From Plecoglossus altivelis (Eukaryota > Chordata > Actinopteri > Osmeriformes > Plecoglossidae): a DNA stretch of 64,000 nt. This document shows, piece by piece, positions 31,001 to 42,283 of the stretch (within the stretch, counting starts at the first letter, position 1; each line of letters starts with the position of its first letter). The translations under genes and the position numbers were made by a program. The stretch spans positions 5,333,824-5,397,823 of the forward strand of contig BROE01000019.1 in NCBI GenBank assembly GCA_036571765.1. Direction: 5' to 3'. The notes beneath the pieces were generated by a model. The model was not told the origin of the DNA. It searched no databases and saw only the letters and a list, made by a program, of their open reading frames with translations.

Positions 31001-32190
31001 CACACAAAGCTCAGACGACAGACTTACCACATGACCTTCTGACCCCGTGATACAGACACACATGCACACACACTCACATACTGATTAGTGTTACTCACAC
31101 AGGCCACTAATCCTGCTTCTTATTCACCAGCGCGTGCGCACACTTACACACACTCGCACACATGCGGTTTAGTGCTCCACTGGGAATTATCCCCAGTTCC
31201 AGTCCACGCACAGTCCCATCTTCCTTCACAGACATGACACACTTCCAGGGAGACACTTCTCACCACGCAGACATACAGAGCATGCGAACGAAAGCTGACT
31301 TGACACGCTTCAATTGCCAGCCCGTGGCATCTTTATCTTCAAACACACACGCAGACACGCACACACACAGACACACACACACAGACATCCCAAACAAGCC
31401 CAGATGCAGACGCACACACACGCGCATACACACAAACTTGCCCTTGACTTCAGACTCACTTGAGAGATCAGTCATTTCCAGGTCAAGCTGGAGCAACATA
31501 ATAAGACAGCTCCAGTGGACCAGTTTGTCTTCTCACTTGGTTTTCTCTTTCCTCTTTTCGCAGTTTTCTCTCCCTTCTCTCTCTCTGTCTCTTTTTCTCT
31601 CTCTCTCTCTCTCGCTCTCTCTCTCTCTCTGTCTGTCTCTCTATCCCTCCCTCTGTCACTCTTAATCTCTATCATGTTAATTGCTAATGCTCTCATCATT
31701 AACTAACAATACTGCAATACCCATGAACTCAGATGGTTTGCTTAGACTACATACAGACAGTCACACCACAGGAGGAGAGGGGAGAGAGGACGGGGTGAAA
31801 AGACAAATGAGGACGGTTGTTGGAGGATTTCAGATGGTAAAAAAGAAAGAGGTGAATGGGAGCCTACAGGCAGGGGAGGAGGGGGGGCGGGGATAGAAGA
31901 AGGGGTGAAATGGAGGCAGTGAATGAGAGATGGGGGGAGGGTTGCAAGGGAAGAGGGGGAGGCAGGGACACAGGGAGCAGGGTAGGAAGAGAGAGGGGGA
32001 CAGAGGCAGGGGGGAGGCAGGGGAGGAGTGGGGAGATAGAGAAGAGGGGATTAGAACATCACAAGGTAGGGTTTCTGTGGGAGATGACAGTCTGATGGCT
32101 CTTCCCAAAGGAGAGGGGGGGGCAATAATCCCACCAAATGGAGGAGTTTAACAGCTACCACCCACTGAGCCATACACACACACATAGACA

Positions 32191-32235
<45 letters not shown>

Positions 32236-33769
32236 ACACACACACTCTGCTCACATTCCAAAAGCAGCTAAATAAAACCCTCAATTCAGGATCGTATTAT
32301 GGTCTGCTTACTGTACATATTGACAGACTGAGTCTGCTTACAACACACCGCTTTATAAAGTTTCTGCCCTGAAGGCTAGCATGCGCACACGCAACATGGC
32401 CCCATGTGGACACACGTATGTATTTGAATTATTCAAACATCGAAATGTAATGGAGGAACCCCTACACAGCCACTCAGACAGTCAGTCTCATCCACTGAAA
32501 TAGCATGTGGGTAGAATGTCATTAGAGACCCTGATCTTCAGGTGGGTGAGGTCAGGCAGAGAGAGCCCTACCCCCATCCTTGTGTTTAAACACACACACA
32601 CACACACACTCTGCACACACAGATGCACATGCACATCATGTTATTCACTGGGGAATGCCTGCAGGGCAGCAGACTGTTTGAAGTCTATAAATGTGGACGT
32701 TTACGCGGTGAAATGGAGTGTTAGGGGGTTAAGGTGAAGAGCAGTGGGGGAGGTATGTTTAGGGTCTGGGGGAGGGGGGGTGCAGGTCTGTGGCTGTGTG
32801 GATGGAGGGAGGGAGGGATGGGACCCCATCTCTGGAAACCCTTTATAGTCCTAATGAGCAATACTCTGAACCGCAAACCAACCGTGAAACTGCATGGCTG
32901 TCACGGTCAATGTGAAGCTATCAACCCTTCTAATGAGGTGTCAATACATTATCAGAGCGTGGTTAAACACAGGCACCAGCCCAGATGGGGACATGGACTG
33001 TCACTCACGCACAGGGGCAGACCTGTCCCTTGTTACAGTGACTCTGTGTCCCAGTGAGGCATTCTGCAGTGGCTGGAGGTACCGCTTCAGTCCCCTTAGG
33101 GACCAACAGTTCTAATTAAAAGAGGCTAATTGCTGTCCAGGACTAACAAACTGAGACAGGCTGGAGGCGTGGAGTAATTATTGGAATACCTGTAGACACT
33201 GGCACGCACAGAAACACACACACACACACATACGTGTTCACAATCATCACATCCACTCTGTTTCACACACACACGCACACACACTCATACACACATACAC
33301 ACAGGCAGAAACATGGCTTTTTGAAATTCTATATGAGTGCAGTGTAACCACTAAAAAACCTAGCCTGGGGTGAGTGCAGAGAGAAACAAAGAGATGGTTT
33401 AAACACTCCGAATGTCTGCTGACTGGTGGAATGTGAAGAATATGGGGGTGGGGGATTGGTTTGATTTAAAAGAAGGTAAAGTATGTGCATATTTGACCGG
33501 TCACCCCCTTCATCTCATTAAAAGGGCGAATAGAGTCAAAAGCAGGGGAAGGGTTTGGGTGGGGGAGTGAGGGAAGGAGGGGGGGGGAGGGAGTAAAGAG
33601 GGTGAAACCAAGAATAGAATGGACATGGAAAGGATGAGAGGGATCACAGGTGGAGAAAGGGAGTTGAAAATGAGAGCGGGTAAACAGACCGCCCGGTTTG
33701 AAAACCAGCGAGAGAAAAGAAAAGGAAGCTATTACGTTCATTTCTAGTCTGATTAAAGACGTTTGATCG
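28001..33769. repeat. gene-free stretch with GTGCAT, CT and CA arrays
   Basis: An imperfect GT array with gcatgcatgtgtggt units lies at 28289-28480, a CT array at 31566-31645 and (CA)n at 32174-32246. A 49-bp-scale duplication of an acaagcgacaggcagagaga block occurs at about 30651-30760. Purine-rich sequence covers 31770-32050. No exon was recognised. Confidence 0.65.
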
Positions 33770-34000
33770 TGGGCTCCTGTCGAATACACGTGGGACGTCG
33801 GCATCCTTCTTTCGCTCCGTGCTTCCGCGCGTTCTTCGTTCTCTATCTCTCCTCCCTCATCTCTCTCTGTCCCTCCCAGACTTCCCTCTGCCTCCCGTCG
33901 CTCTCTCAAGCAGGAGTGTGGTGAACCTGCTCTCTGAGGAAGTGCACAACACTTCACAGCCGAGCAGGACATCTAGCACTCGCGGGAGCGGGCTACCATG
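33770..34000 (-). promoter_or_regulatory. CpG-enriched segment, candidate upstream tiam1 promoter
   Basis: This short segment has many more CpG steps (for example tccgcgcgttcttcg, gacgtcgg, actcgcgggagcg) than the surrounding CpG-poor DNA. It lies between the coding part of tiam1 and sod1, where a distal tiam1 start site is expected. No TATA box or clear first-exon donor was identified, so the call is tentative. Confidence 0.3.
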
Positions 34001-34095
34001 GAAAACTATGACACTATGAACTATAAACCATGCTAACCCACAAACACAGGCAGGAGATCTTCCAAAAGTCCCAAAGAAGTGCTGGGTTTCTAGCT

Positions 34096-34134
<39 letters not shown>

Positions 34135-35460
34135 CAGGCCGGTTGGATGCCCTACAGACAGGCAATATTTGAGTTCCTCAAAGCTATCTATGATGCTCCA
34201 TTCAAAGTGACACCATCATTTGCATTGATAGGACCTTTTAAATTGAGAAAATATTTGAATGATCGTTGTAGAAAGTTGTCTGCACAGCTAATTCGGAGAC
34301 AGACCGACACTGGTGCATGTACAGTCCATTATGGGCTTGGTCTCTGGACATCTCAGTAGTGAACTCACTTCCTGGTCACACTATGTCTGGAATGTAGCAC
34401 AAAGTCAAAGTCTGGCATGCACACTCCAGTGACAAGAGGGCTCTGCACATGCTATACATAGAGGGTGTGTGTGTGAGAGAGGGACTTAGAGAGAAAGAGA
34501 ATTGAGTCTTGTTGTCTTGTCTTAGTCTGTGTGAGCGAAGGGTGAAAGGGTTTGCCTCTAATAGGACCCAGTTGGGGTTGTGAAATCATGAGATATCTTC
34601 TGGCTCGTTGGCTGGGTTGGACGACAGCACTTAGGTTATTGGTCATCTTTGTTCTCTAACAGAATCTGAAAAAGGAGCCATGGGTTGACTGATTAGATAA
34701 CGCACAAATGATAACATCCCCAGGGATGGGACGGTGAGAAGAGAAGTGTGTGTGTGACCTGTTTAGCAGGCCATATAGGTTCAAAGGTCAGTGTCCTAGA
34801 CTGCTGTTGGAGCACTGGCTCAAAGCAGGATTCAGACGGGTGATCCGTCAGAGGAATCACCCCTGATAGACATGGGATCGGAGCCTCTGGATCCTTTCCT
34901 CAAGCTCCAACACAAGCTGTCCTTGTCCAGGAACAAACATCTGGACGTGTCCACGTAGAGAGTTCAAGTCAAGATCAGGATTCGGAGCTGCGTTTCTCTA
35001 TTTTGGTCCATCTAATCGCAGCCACCAAGGGGTGGGAATCAGCCGCCATCTTTTTGGAGTGTCTTCCCCCTTTCCTCTGCTCTTGCTGTACTGTCCCCTC
35101 TCTCTCTTCCTCATCAACATTCCATTCCATATCTTCTTTCCTCTTTTATTTCCCCCCATCCTTCTCTCATCTCACATTCACGTTTCGTACGTTCTTCCGT
35201 TCTTGTTTCTTTCATTCTCTCTGTTTCTAATTCAATCTAATCTGATAAGGAGAACGAGATGAATAGCAGATGCCTGTGAATCCACTTCAGCTGGTTTGTG
35301 TGTGTGTATGTGTGTATGTGTGTGTATGTATGTATGTGTGTGTGTGTGTGTGTCTGTGCATGTATGTGGATGTGTGTGTGTGTGAATATGTGTGTATGTG
35401 TGTGTGTGTATGTATGTGAATGTGTGTGTGTGTATGTGTGTGTGTATGTGTGTGTATATG

Positions 35461-35510
<50 letters not shown>

Positions 35511-38500
35511 TGTGTGTGTGTTCGTGCACCCACATGAGCACGTGCACGCGGGCTTGTTAGAACTGAGAGCCTTGCAAAAACAAAAAAGGGACAAATATAT
35601 GGGGGTCACATGTAGGACAGGGGCACAATACTCTGTCAAACTTTCCTGTTTTATTTCCACCACAGCAGCACAAGCTACGACCTCATTTGTCTCCACAGCA
35701 GCTTACGTGCATAGCAAACACCACAGCAGCATGTGTAATAAGTTGATATACTACTCGTCTTACGGATGATCTCATCAGGTAGGCCAACAGGAAATGAAAT
35801 TACCGACTACACGTAGATCATCTCAGGGCTGATAGTGGGGTCGAGGGTGGGGTCGCTCACCGGTTAAATCCACAGCAATAACGTAACAATAACAGTGATA
35901 GAATCTTAATGGACTGGATTCAGAATTGTAGAGTGGAAGAGAACGGTGAAACTGGATGAAGATAGGTTAAGATCTGTTCTCCATTCCATCTCGTAAGACT
36001 CAACTCCCAATGAACTTGATTAAAAACCAACAGCTCAGAGAGAGCAGAATGAAACAGAAAGAGAGTGAAAGAAGGAGCGCGAGTGGATGATGTTACAGAA
36101 ATGTAAAAGGCTGGCAGTGAAAGTTGTGGAGGTTGGAACCTAACCTCTGAGTCAGAGGTCAAGGGTCAGGTCACAGGGCTGGTACGGGATAATTACTCTG
36201 CCTGCCCACACCGGTCTCACAGCCAGGGCACCATGCATGGCATCTGACCTTCGACCTCCGGGAGCTCACAGGAGCTCTCCACATCCCCACAGCGACAGGG
36301 GAAACTGACAGGTTTCTTTAGACCTCAGAGAGGAGGGGAAGGGTACAGGTTAGGGCCACCTCTTTAGCAGTGGCACAAAGACAGTATTCTGTTGAACTGA
36401 AACAAAACAGTTCTTTCTCTGTCTCTCTCTCTCTCTCTTACTCACACACACAAATACACGCGCACACACACTCAGATTTGAAAATGTCAAAAACGTAACT
36501 AGATTTCCAGGCATGGGTGCAGGGAGTATTAAAGTCACCCTTAGAAATAAATGGTTTTACTCTCTGTATGTTCACCTGTATTAAATAATTATGGCTGTCT
36601 GGGAAGTAGCTCCAGTAAAAGCCTACCCACAATCCTTCAGGCTAGGCTGGGTCGTGAGTTTGTCTCTGCTCTGGAGGCGACTACAGAGAGCAGCCTGCAG
36701 AAATGTGACCACACCGGTTGTTGTCAGAAGTGCTTTGGAGCGACACATCACAACGCCAACACACACACACACACACTCTCTCTTACATAAGTACGTCCAA
36801 AACAAGAACCTCTACTCCCAAGTCACTTCACCAGGGGATACACCCATCCCTGAGTTGCTAAGCAACCACTGCCCTGCCCCTCTGTGTGAATTGTTGAAGT
36901 GAGTAGTAGCCTCATAACAGAGTCTACTGTTCACTTAAGTGGATGCAGTCACTATGTGGTGTGCTTCTTACAATGTCTGTGTGTGTTGTGTTTGTAACAA
37001 TGCACTGAGGAAGAGGAACAGACCCCTATTCGGTTCCTCAGCTATACACAAAGCCCTCCACACCCTCTAAAGCAGTATGCTACTGTGTGTGTGTGTTTGA
37101 GGGAGAGATTGAAACTCTGTCATGCTGCAAATGGTGTGTGGTGATCATGTCACTCTCGGATCACCTTTCAAAGCAGAACCTCTCGTCCGTTCACCCACCA
37201 ATACTTCCTTTATTATGAAAAGCCAGATCAGACCGAGAGACAGGATGCTTTCGATCTGAGCCCCCTGATCCTCTCGTGCCAGATCGAGAGGCATCATGCT
37301 GGGGGGGACAAAATGCCTCAGCCCTGCCTTCCGTCAGCGGAAGCAGCATTGTTCCAGCGATGGTGGCACCATCTCCTCTCCTGCTCCGCTGGGAATCTCC
37401 TTTATTATTCATTACCTGCATCTCCATCACACAGCCTATTTATACCAGCTTTTTACAGGCTGCCAGCCTGCCCAGCTGGCTGCATGTGTCCACGCAAATC
37501 CAGCCGCCACTCCAGCCGCCACTCCTCCCCGCCGTCAAGAAGCCCTGCTGCTGCTCCTGGCCCCCAAACCACGGCACACCGCCCGCGTTCACAGGCAACA
37601 CCGACAATACTCATCACATTCAGACACAACCTGCCTGACTGGCTCATATAAAAAGGGTTTAAGGACCCAGTTTCGAATATATTTGACGCTGGTCTATCAA
37701 CATACTGTACTGCACGTATCTCGTAAAAAACCCCACAGGGTTAGGGATCAAAAATATGTTATTTTGATATAAGCCATTTCTACGACAAGGCATTCATCTG
37801 TGCTTTATAGCCCACTATGAAACCACTCCAGTTGATGCATTTTCAATGCAAATCCATCTGCAAATACTATAGCTGGCCTCTGTCAGTCCCTGGGGGACTC
37901 TGTATATTGAAGGTCCTCCAATCTTCCCATTTCCCCTGGAGAGGAGAAGAGAAGCCAGAGCCAAGTCTCCCCACATGGTAGGATCCTCCATCCTCTTAAA
38001 AGGAGAGAGGCCTTTTGGAGCATGTAATTTCAGCAGCCATATTCCAGCCATCTGTGAGAGCGAGCATGTATGTATGTACTTGTAAGACTATGTGTGTTGG
38101 CTTCTGCAGGCCACAGCTGTCTAATCGCAGTATCAGTTATGAAATCACATGTCAGGAAGGCCACCACCCTCCACGCTGAGATAGGGGGCAGAAAGCATGA
38201 CTTCTATCCCAGATTGACATTTCCAATCATAAAATTCAATTTATTTTTCATAGAACTGCTTTAGCAATCATTCTGTCGCCTGTCAAAACAATATGTTTTA
38301 TACATAAACCAAGAGTTGCATAGCAGTGTATTCTCATCAAAATATTTGATCAATAAAGCAAGCCTGTAAAAGATAATGCTACTCATTTACTCATGTGATC
38401 CAATGTGTTTATGGTCAAGGTCAATCTGGTAGATGGTATTATTCATGCTGATTGTTTAAAGATAGGGAGTAAATACTTACAGCAGGCCTAATGGTGTGAC

Positions 38501-38675
38501 CAAAGACCACATCTCCCTCTAGGGGATAAACCCTGTTATCGCTTCTAAACTGTCTAATCCTAACCACACGGGAAGATGGTGCCACCTAGTGCCCAACTCA
38601 AGTAAAACAATTCCAATTGGAAAGACTTCAATAACCCCAGCAGAGATGCAAAACCCCATTTTAAATCAGCAACAA
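34001..38675. other. intergenic region between tiam1 and sod1, with compound GT array
   Basis: Contains (CA)n at 34097-34131 and a long compound GT/GTAT array at 35299-35521. A moderately GC-rich patch at 37190-37600 has a TATTTATA box (37436-37443), but its open frames match no family I know. From about 37.7 kb rightwards the base composition turns AT-rich and microsatellites become rare. Confidence 0.6.
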
Positions 38676-38681
38676 TTTATT
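38676..38681 (-). terminator. sod1: sod1 polyadenylation signal
   Basis: AATAAA on the minus strand, about 400 bp beyond the sod1 stop codon. It defines a 3'UTR of ordinary length (about 39077 to 38660). Confidence 0.7.
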
Positions 38682-39077
38682 GATTAATGTGCTTACAGAA
38701 CGCTGAGAACATAGATTACATCGCTGACTCCATACTAACTCTTTGGAACACATGGACACTAACAAACAACTTACAAAGCAAAGTGTTCTAGACCCAATTC
38801 TAAGTGCTTTCATTTCTGGTCAATATAAACCTCTGGCCACGTTTGAAAACATGACTGCCCCCTTCTTTCCACCCACAACATAAATATGGTTGTCTTGACA
38901 AGACTTAGGAGCAGTTTAGAGGCACAGGCTGTCAGTCACAGGAAGGAAGGGGACATTTTCAGTTTTCCAACATGGTAACATTTCACATCAGAGCTTTGAG
39001 TTATGTAAGCTGTCTATGTTGGTCGTTAGTGGCGTTAGTGGTTTCCAGCGCTCCTGATTCCGATAGGCAACAGAGGT

Positions 39078-39185
39078 CTACTGGGTGATGCCGATGACGC
39101 CGCAGGCCAAACGACTCCCAGCGTTGCCCGTCTTCAGACTCTCATCATTGCCTCCTTTCCCCAGGTCGTCCGCTTTCTCGTGGAT
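39078..39185 (-). CDS. sod1: sod1 exon 5 and stop (residues 120-154)
   Basis: Encodes IHEKADDLGKGGNDESLKTG (copper ligand His121, electrostatic loop), then NAGSRLACGVIGITQ and TAG. Acceptor is TCTGCAG. Confidence 0.98.
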   Translation of the reverse strand: MHEKADDLGKGGNDESLKTGNAGSRLACGVIGITQ

Positions 39186-41659
39186 CTGCAGAGAAAGGTC
39201 ACAGGTCAATGGGAGCCCTTAAACAGTTTTTTTTTAATGTAAAAAAAGACATTTGACTGAAAATATTCCGTAACCTTCTCCAACAATATTTTGCTTAATT
39301 TAACAGAATATCAAATTCAAATGTGGCAGAAAGGGTAGCTACCAATTCCAAACTGGCCAATAGTTCTGTTATCTTCTTTAAGGCAGTTGGACCAGTTGAT
39401 CTGCCAGGACTACTTACCACCATGGTTCTGCCGATGATAGAGTGGATCCCGGTGAGTTTGAGCTGTTTGTCCTGGATGCTGATCTTGGCCACTTTATCCT
39501 GTCCTGCTGTCACGTTCCCCAGGTCCCCAACATGCCTAGGAACAGTCCCAGTCATTATGCTGATCCACCTAAACTCTGCCATTTGGGAACCAGATGACTA
39601 CAGTGACATGAACCTACATAAGCGTTCATAATCAGACAGGTTCTGAATGATCGGGACCTCGAGGGACAAACTGTGATTTGTCACAGGTCACTGAAAGGAT
39701 GTTAAGGGTAACCATGTGGTACAGCATCATGGGACACAAGACCCATTCTGAGGACTTCATGAGGGTCAGTAAAATCTCATGGTAATTCTGGAGCCCCTGT
39801 TCTGCTAATTGGCAACATAAGAATGGATCCACTGGGAATCTGTTAGTTCTGCCTGCCTAGTCACACATTATTTCTGGTCTCACCCTGCATGTGACGTTAT
39901 GGAAAATACATTTGGTGCCACGCAGATTCAGGTGATTTTGAATGATAGCAAAGGTAAGGATCAGAGCATACAAAAGGTCTAGAGATCATGAAAGCAAGAT
40001 AAAACACACACATCTCATTACAGACATGGGAAATAAACGTTCTGGGGAAGAACAGGCCAGGCCACCGAGACCAACGTGTTTAGTCTGTGACTGATCAGAA
40101 TTTAAATGGTTAATGCCATGGAATTAGAACTGGTAGCCTACTGATACTCACTGAAACGCGACTATAAACTGGATAGTGAGGCTAGCCGGGGGCCAGTATT
40201 CTAAACGAGACACTACCAGTTTACCTAAATTCAAACATTTAAATGCCTTTTAATCACCTGACATCATCAGTGGGTCCTCCATGGGTGTGGTTGTGGGGGT
40301 TGAAATGGGGGCCAGCACTGATGCACCCTGAAAAAAAACATCCAAGATATTTGAAGGTGAAAACTTGTCAAAGATCAGGCATTAATAAGACTTATGCTCT
40401 GTTTATATATTTCAGGGTATGGAATGGCCATAATATACCATGCCAGGACAAGGACCTCACTACAACTTTGGGGTCACACCAACGAGTTTGACATGTCATT
40501 TTAAGTACATATGAATACTTTGACAATTGTCATAACCCTGACACAATCGCAGTTTGGCTATAGTTTCTAACCATTTGTGTTGTCCCCGAAGGCATGTACA
40601 TGAAAACCATGTTCCCCAGGGGTCAGTCCTGAAATCTCTCCGGTCAACTTGACTGGACCATCATCACCCTAGTAGAAGGAGAGATGGGAAAGGGTAAAAC
40701 GTCACTTTGTTAGGAAAAATACATGAAGCATGGTGCATATTTCAAAATGTTTATGCAGTCAACCTTGTCGATGGGATCATTACAGCCAGGTAACTTGTGG
40801 CAAAATAACTGCAGGAACAGGCCCTTGTTTAGTAACACACTTGGAGTAATGTGTGGTGCGCCACAGGAAAAAAAACGATAAATTGCTGAGTCATTATCCT
40901 GGTTTATTGTCCACCAGTAATGCAATGTTGAAAGTCAACGCTTAACTATAGGCTATTTACAACGTTCAATGTAAATATTTGTTAATACTCCATCTATGTG
41001 TATGGTGAATTAACGTTAAGGGCCGTTCACACCACATTTGATGCAGAAAGCATTTCCAAACATTTTAAAAGCGAAAAAGTGTTCATAACGTGTTAATGAA
41101 TACCTATCCGTTCGGAGCATGTGTGTTCGACAAGCAAGATACATGCAGTAGCAAAGGTTGGAAGGTAGCATGCGTCCTGTGTCGTTTAGCTCCACACCAC
41201 CTTGCAAGAAGTAATGCTATTTACTGATTTCACTTACACGATTAATTGCATAGCAATTGTGTAAACTAAGCGTTAGCTAACGTTTGTTACGTACGGTAAC
41301 AGTAGCTAACGCAATATATCTAGCACTAATCGCAGCTAAACAGATATTTTATGATGTAGCTAACGTTCCGAGCTAATGCGTCAATGTCGCAATTAAGGCA
41401 ACTAGATAATACAAGTTAGATGATACATTATATTTTATTTCAGAATGTTAAGGATCCATGAGCCTAGCTCTCCCTACCTTCCTAGTGCTACTAATTTAAG
41501 CTTTTTAGCATGACCGGGCCACTCTAGCTAGCAAAAGGCAGAAACTGTAGACAAACCAACACGCATGCATGAATGTCAAGCATTTACCTCTTGCTCAAAG
41601 AATACTGTTCCATTGACCTCTCCACTTCCTTTCAGGACGCACACAGCTTTAAGCACCAT
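39078..41659 (-). CDS. sod1: Cu/Zn superoxide dismutase, complete, five exons
   Basis: Cytosolic homodimeric enzyme that converts superoxide to oxygen and hydrogen peroxide. Exons 41659-41588, 40668-40572, 40327-40258, 39535-39418 and 39185-39078 (with TAG stop) total 465 bp, giving 154 residues, the usual vertebrate length. Counting the Met, copper ligands are His47, His49, His64 and His121 and zinc ligands His64, His72, His81 and Asp84. Cys58 and Cys147 can form the intrasubunit disulfide. Signature motifs are GFHVHAFGDNT, HGGPTDD and GNAGSRLACGVIGI. All introns are GT-AG. The start MVLKAVCVLKG is the family start. Unusual are extra histidines at 68 and 70 beside the zinc ligands. Confidence 0.99.
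39418..39535 (-). CDS. sod1: sod1 exon 4 (residues 80-119)
   Basis: Encodes HVGDLGNVTAGQDKVAK (zinc ligands His81 and Asp84), then ISIQDKQLKLTGIHSIIGRT and MV. Donor GTG|GTAAG, phase 0. Confidence 0.98.
40258..40327 (-). CDS. sod1: sod1 exon 3, zinc loop (residues 57-80)
   Basis: 70-bp exon encoding CISAGPHFNPHNHTHGGPTD, which includes bridging His64 and zinc ligand His72. Donor is TCAG|GTGATT, phase 2. Confidence 0.98.
40572..40668 (-). CDS. sod1: sod1 exon 2 (residues 25-57)
   Basis: Encodes GDDGPVKLTGEISGL, then the first copper-ligand motif HGFHVHAFGDN. AG acceptor and AATG|GTTAG donor, leaving phase 1. Confidence 0.98.
41588..41659 (-). CDS. sod1: sod1 exon 1 (residues 1-24)
   Basis: Encodes MVLKAVCVLKGSGEVNGTVF and FEQE, ends in phase 0 at GAG|GTAAAT. 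The ATG faces mis12 across a 578-bp gap. Confidence 0.98.
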
Positions 41660-42237
41660 ATTTGCTACTTCGAACAAAAAAACTGGTAAGACAGTTGCGT
41701 CTGTACGACTGATTAAGTACCGCACAGAGTTCACTGGCTGCGTTTTCTTTTTACCTTGAAAGGTCGTTATCCAATCAAAAGCGGGGTGTTAGATAAACAC
41801 GGATATGATTGGCTTGTACCAGACCGTGTCAAAAGAAGATGGCCAACTGAAATTTAAAACAATGAGAGATAACATTAATATTTTCCTGTTCCATTTACAT
41901 TAAAAATAATAGACTAGCCATTTAATATTAACTTTCTTTATTAATGAATACAGTATTTTTTTTTGTTTCTGCCAGGTTTCCAGCCGGTGTCCCGGTGTTA
42001 CAGTCTGTTCAATGTAAACATGTATGCAGATCAATGTGCCAATAGTAGGCTACAAGATGCATTTACGGCACCTTTTGACAAAAGTTTTGTCTTTGACAAT
42101 ACTGTTCTAATTTTCTCAGCTACATTTTATTTATCTGTTTAAAAAATATGTTAAATTATGTGAGTGTAATGAATCCCCCACCACATTCGGGGGCGATCGT
42201 GCATCCAAAGTGCTTCTATTAAAGTCAACAACGTAAC
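41660..42237. promoter_or_regulatory. shared sod1/mis12 intergenic promoter region
   Basis: 578 bp between two divergent start codons. It has a CCAAT box at 41771-41775 and an inverted one (ATTGG) at 41808-41812, 37 bp apart, a layout common in NF-Y-driven divergent promoters. On the sod1 side the sequence ggtaaaaagaaaac (about 41742-41755, minus strand) may act as a weak TATA element. No classical CpG island is evident. Shared control is inferred from the spacing. Confidence 0.55.
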
Positions 42238-42283
42238 ATGGCGCGAGAATTTCAAGATATGGCAGAGGTGCGAGTTTGCGAAG
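42238..42283 (+). CDS. mis12: mis12 exon 1 (residues 1-15)
   Basis: Encodes MAREFQDMAEVRVCE and ends in phase 1 before GTAAGTT, an almost ideal donor. The frame continues exactly into the conserved exon 2. Confidence 0.82.

Noticed and set aside
37276..37772. Overlapping frames of 112-158 codons near a TATTTATA box
   Set aside because: Three frames are open at once in a GC-rich patch and none resembles a known protein. Kept only as a note in the intergenic description.
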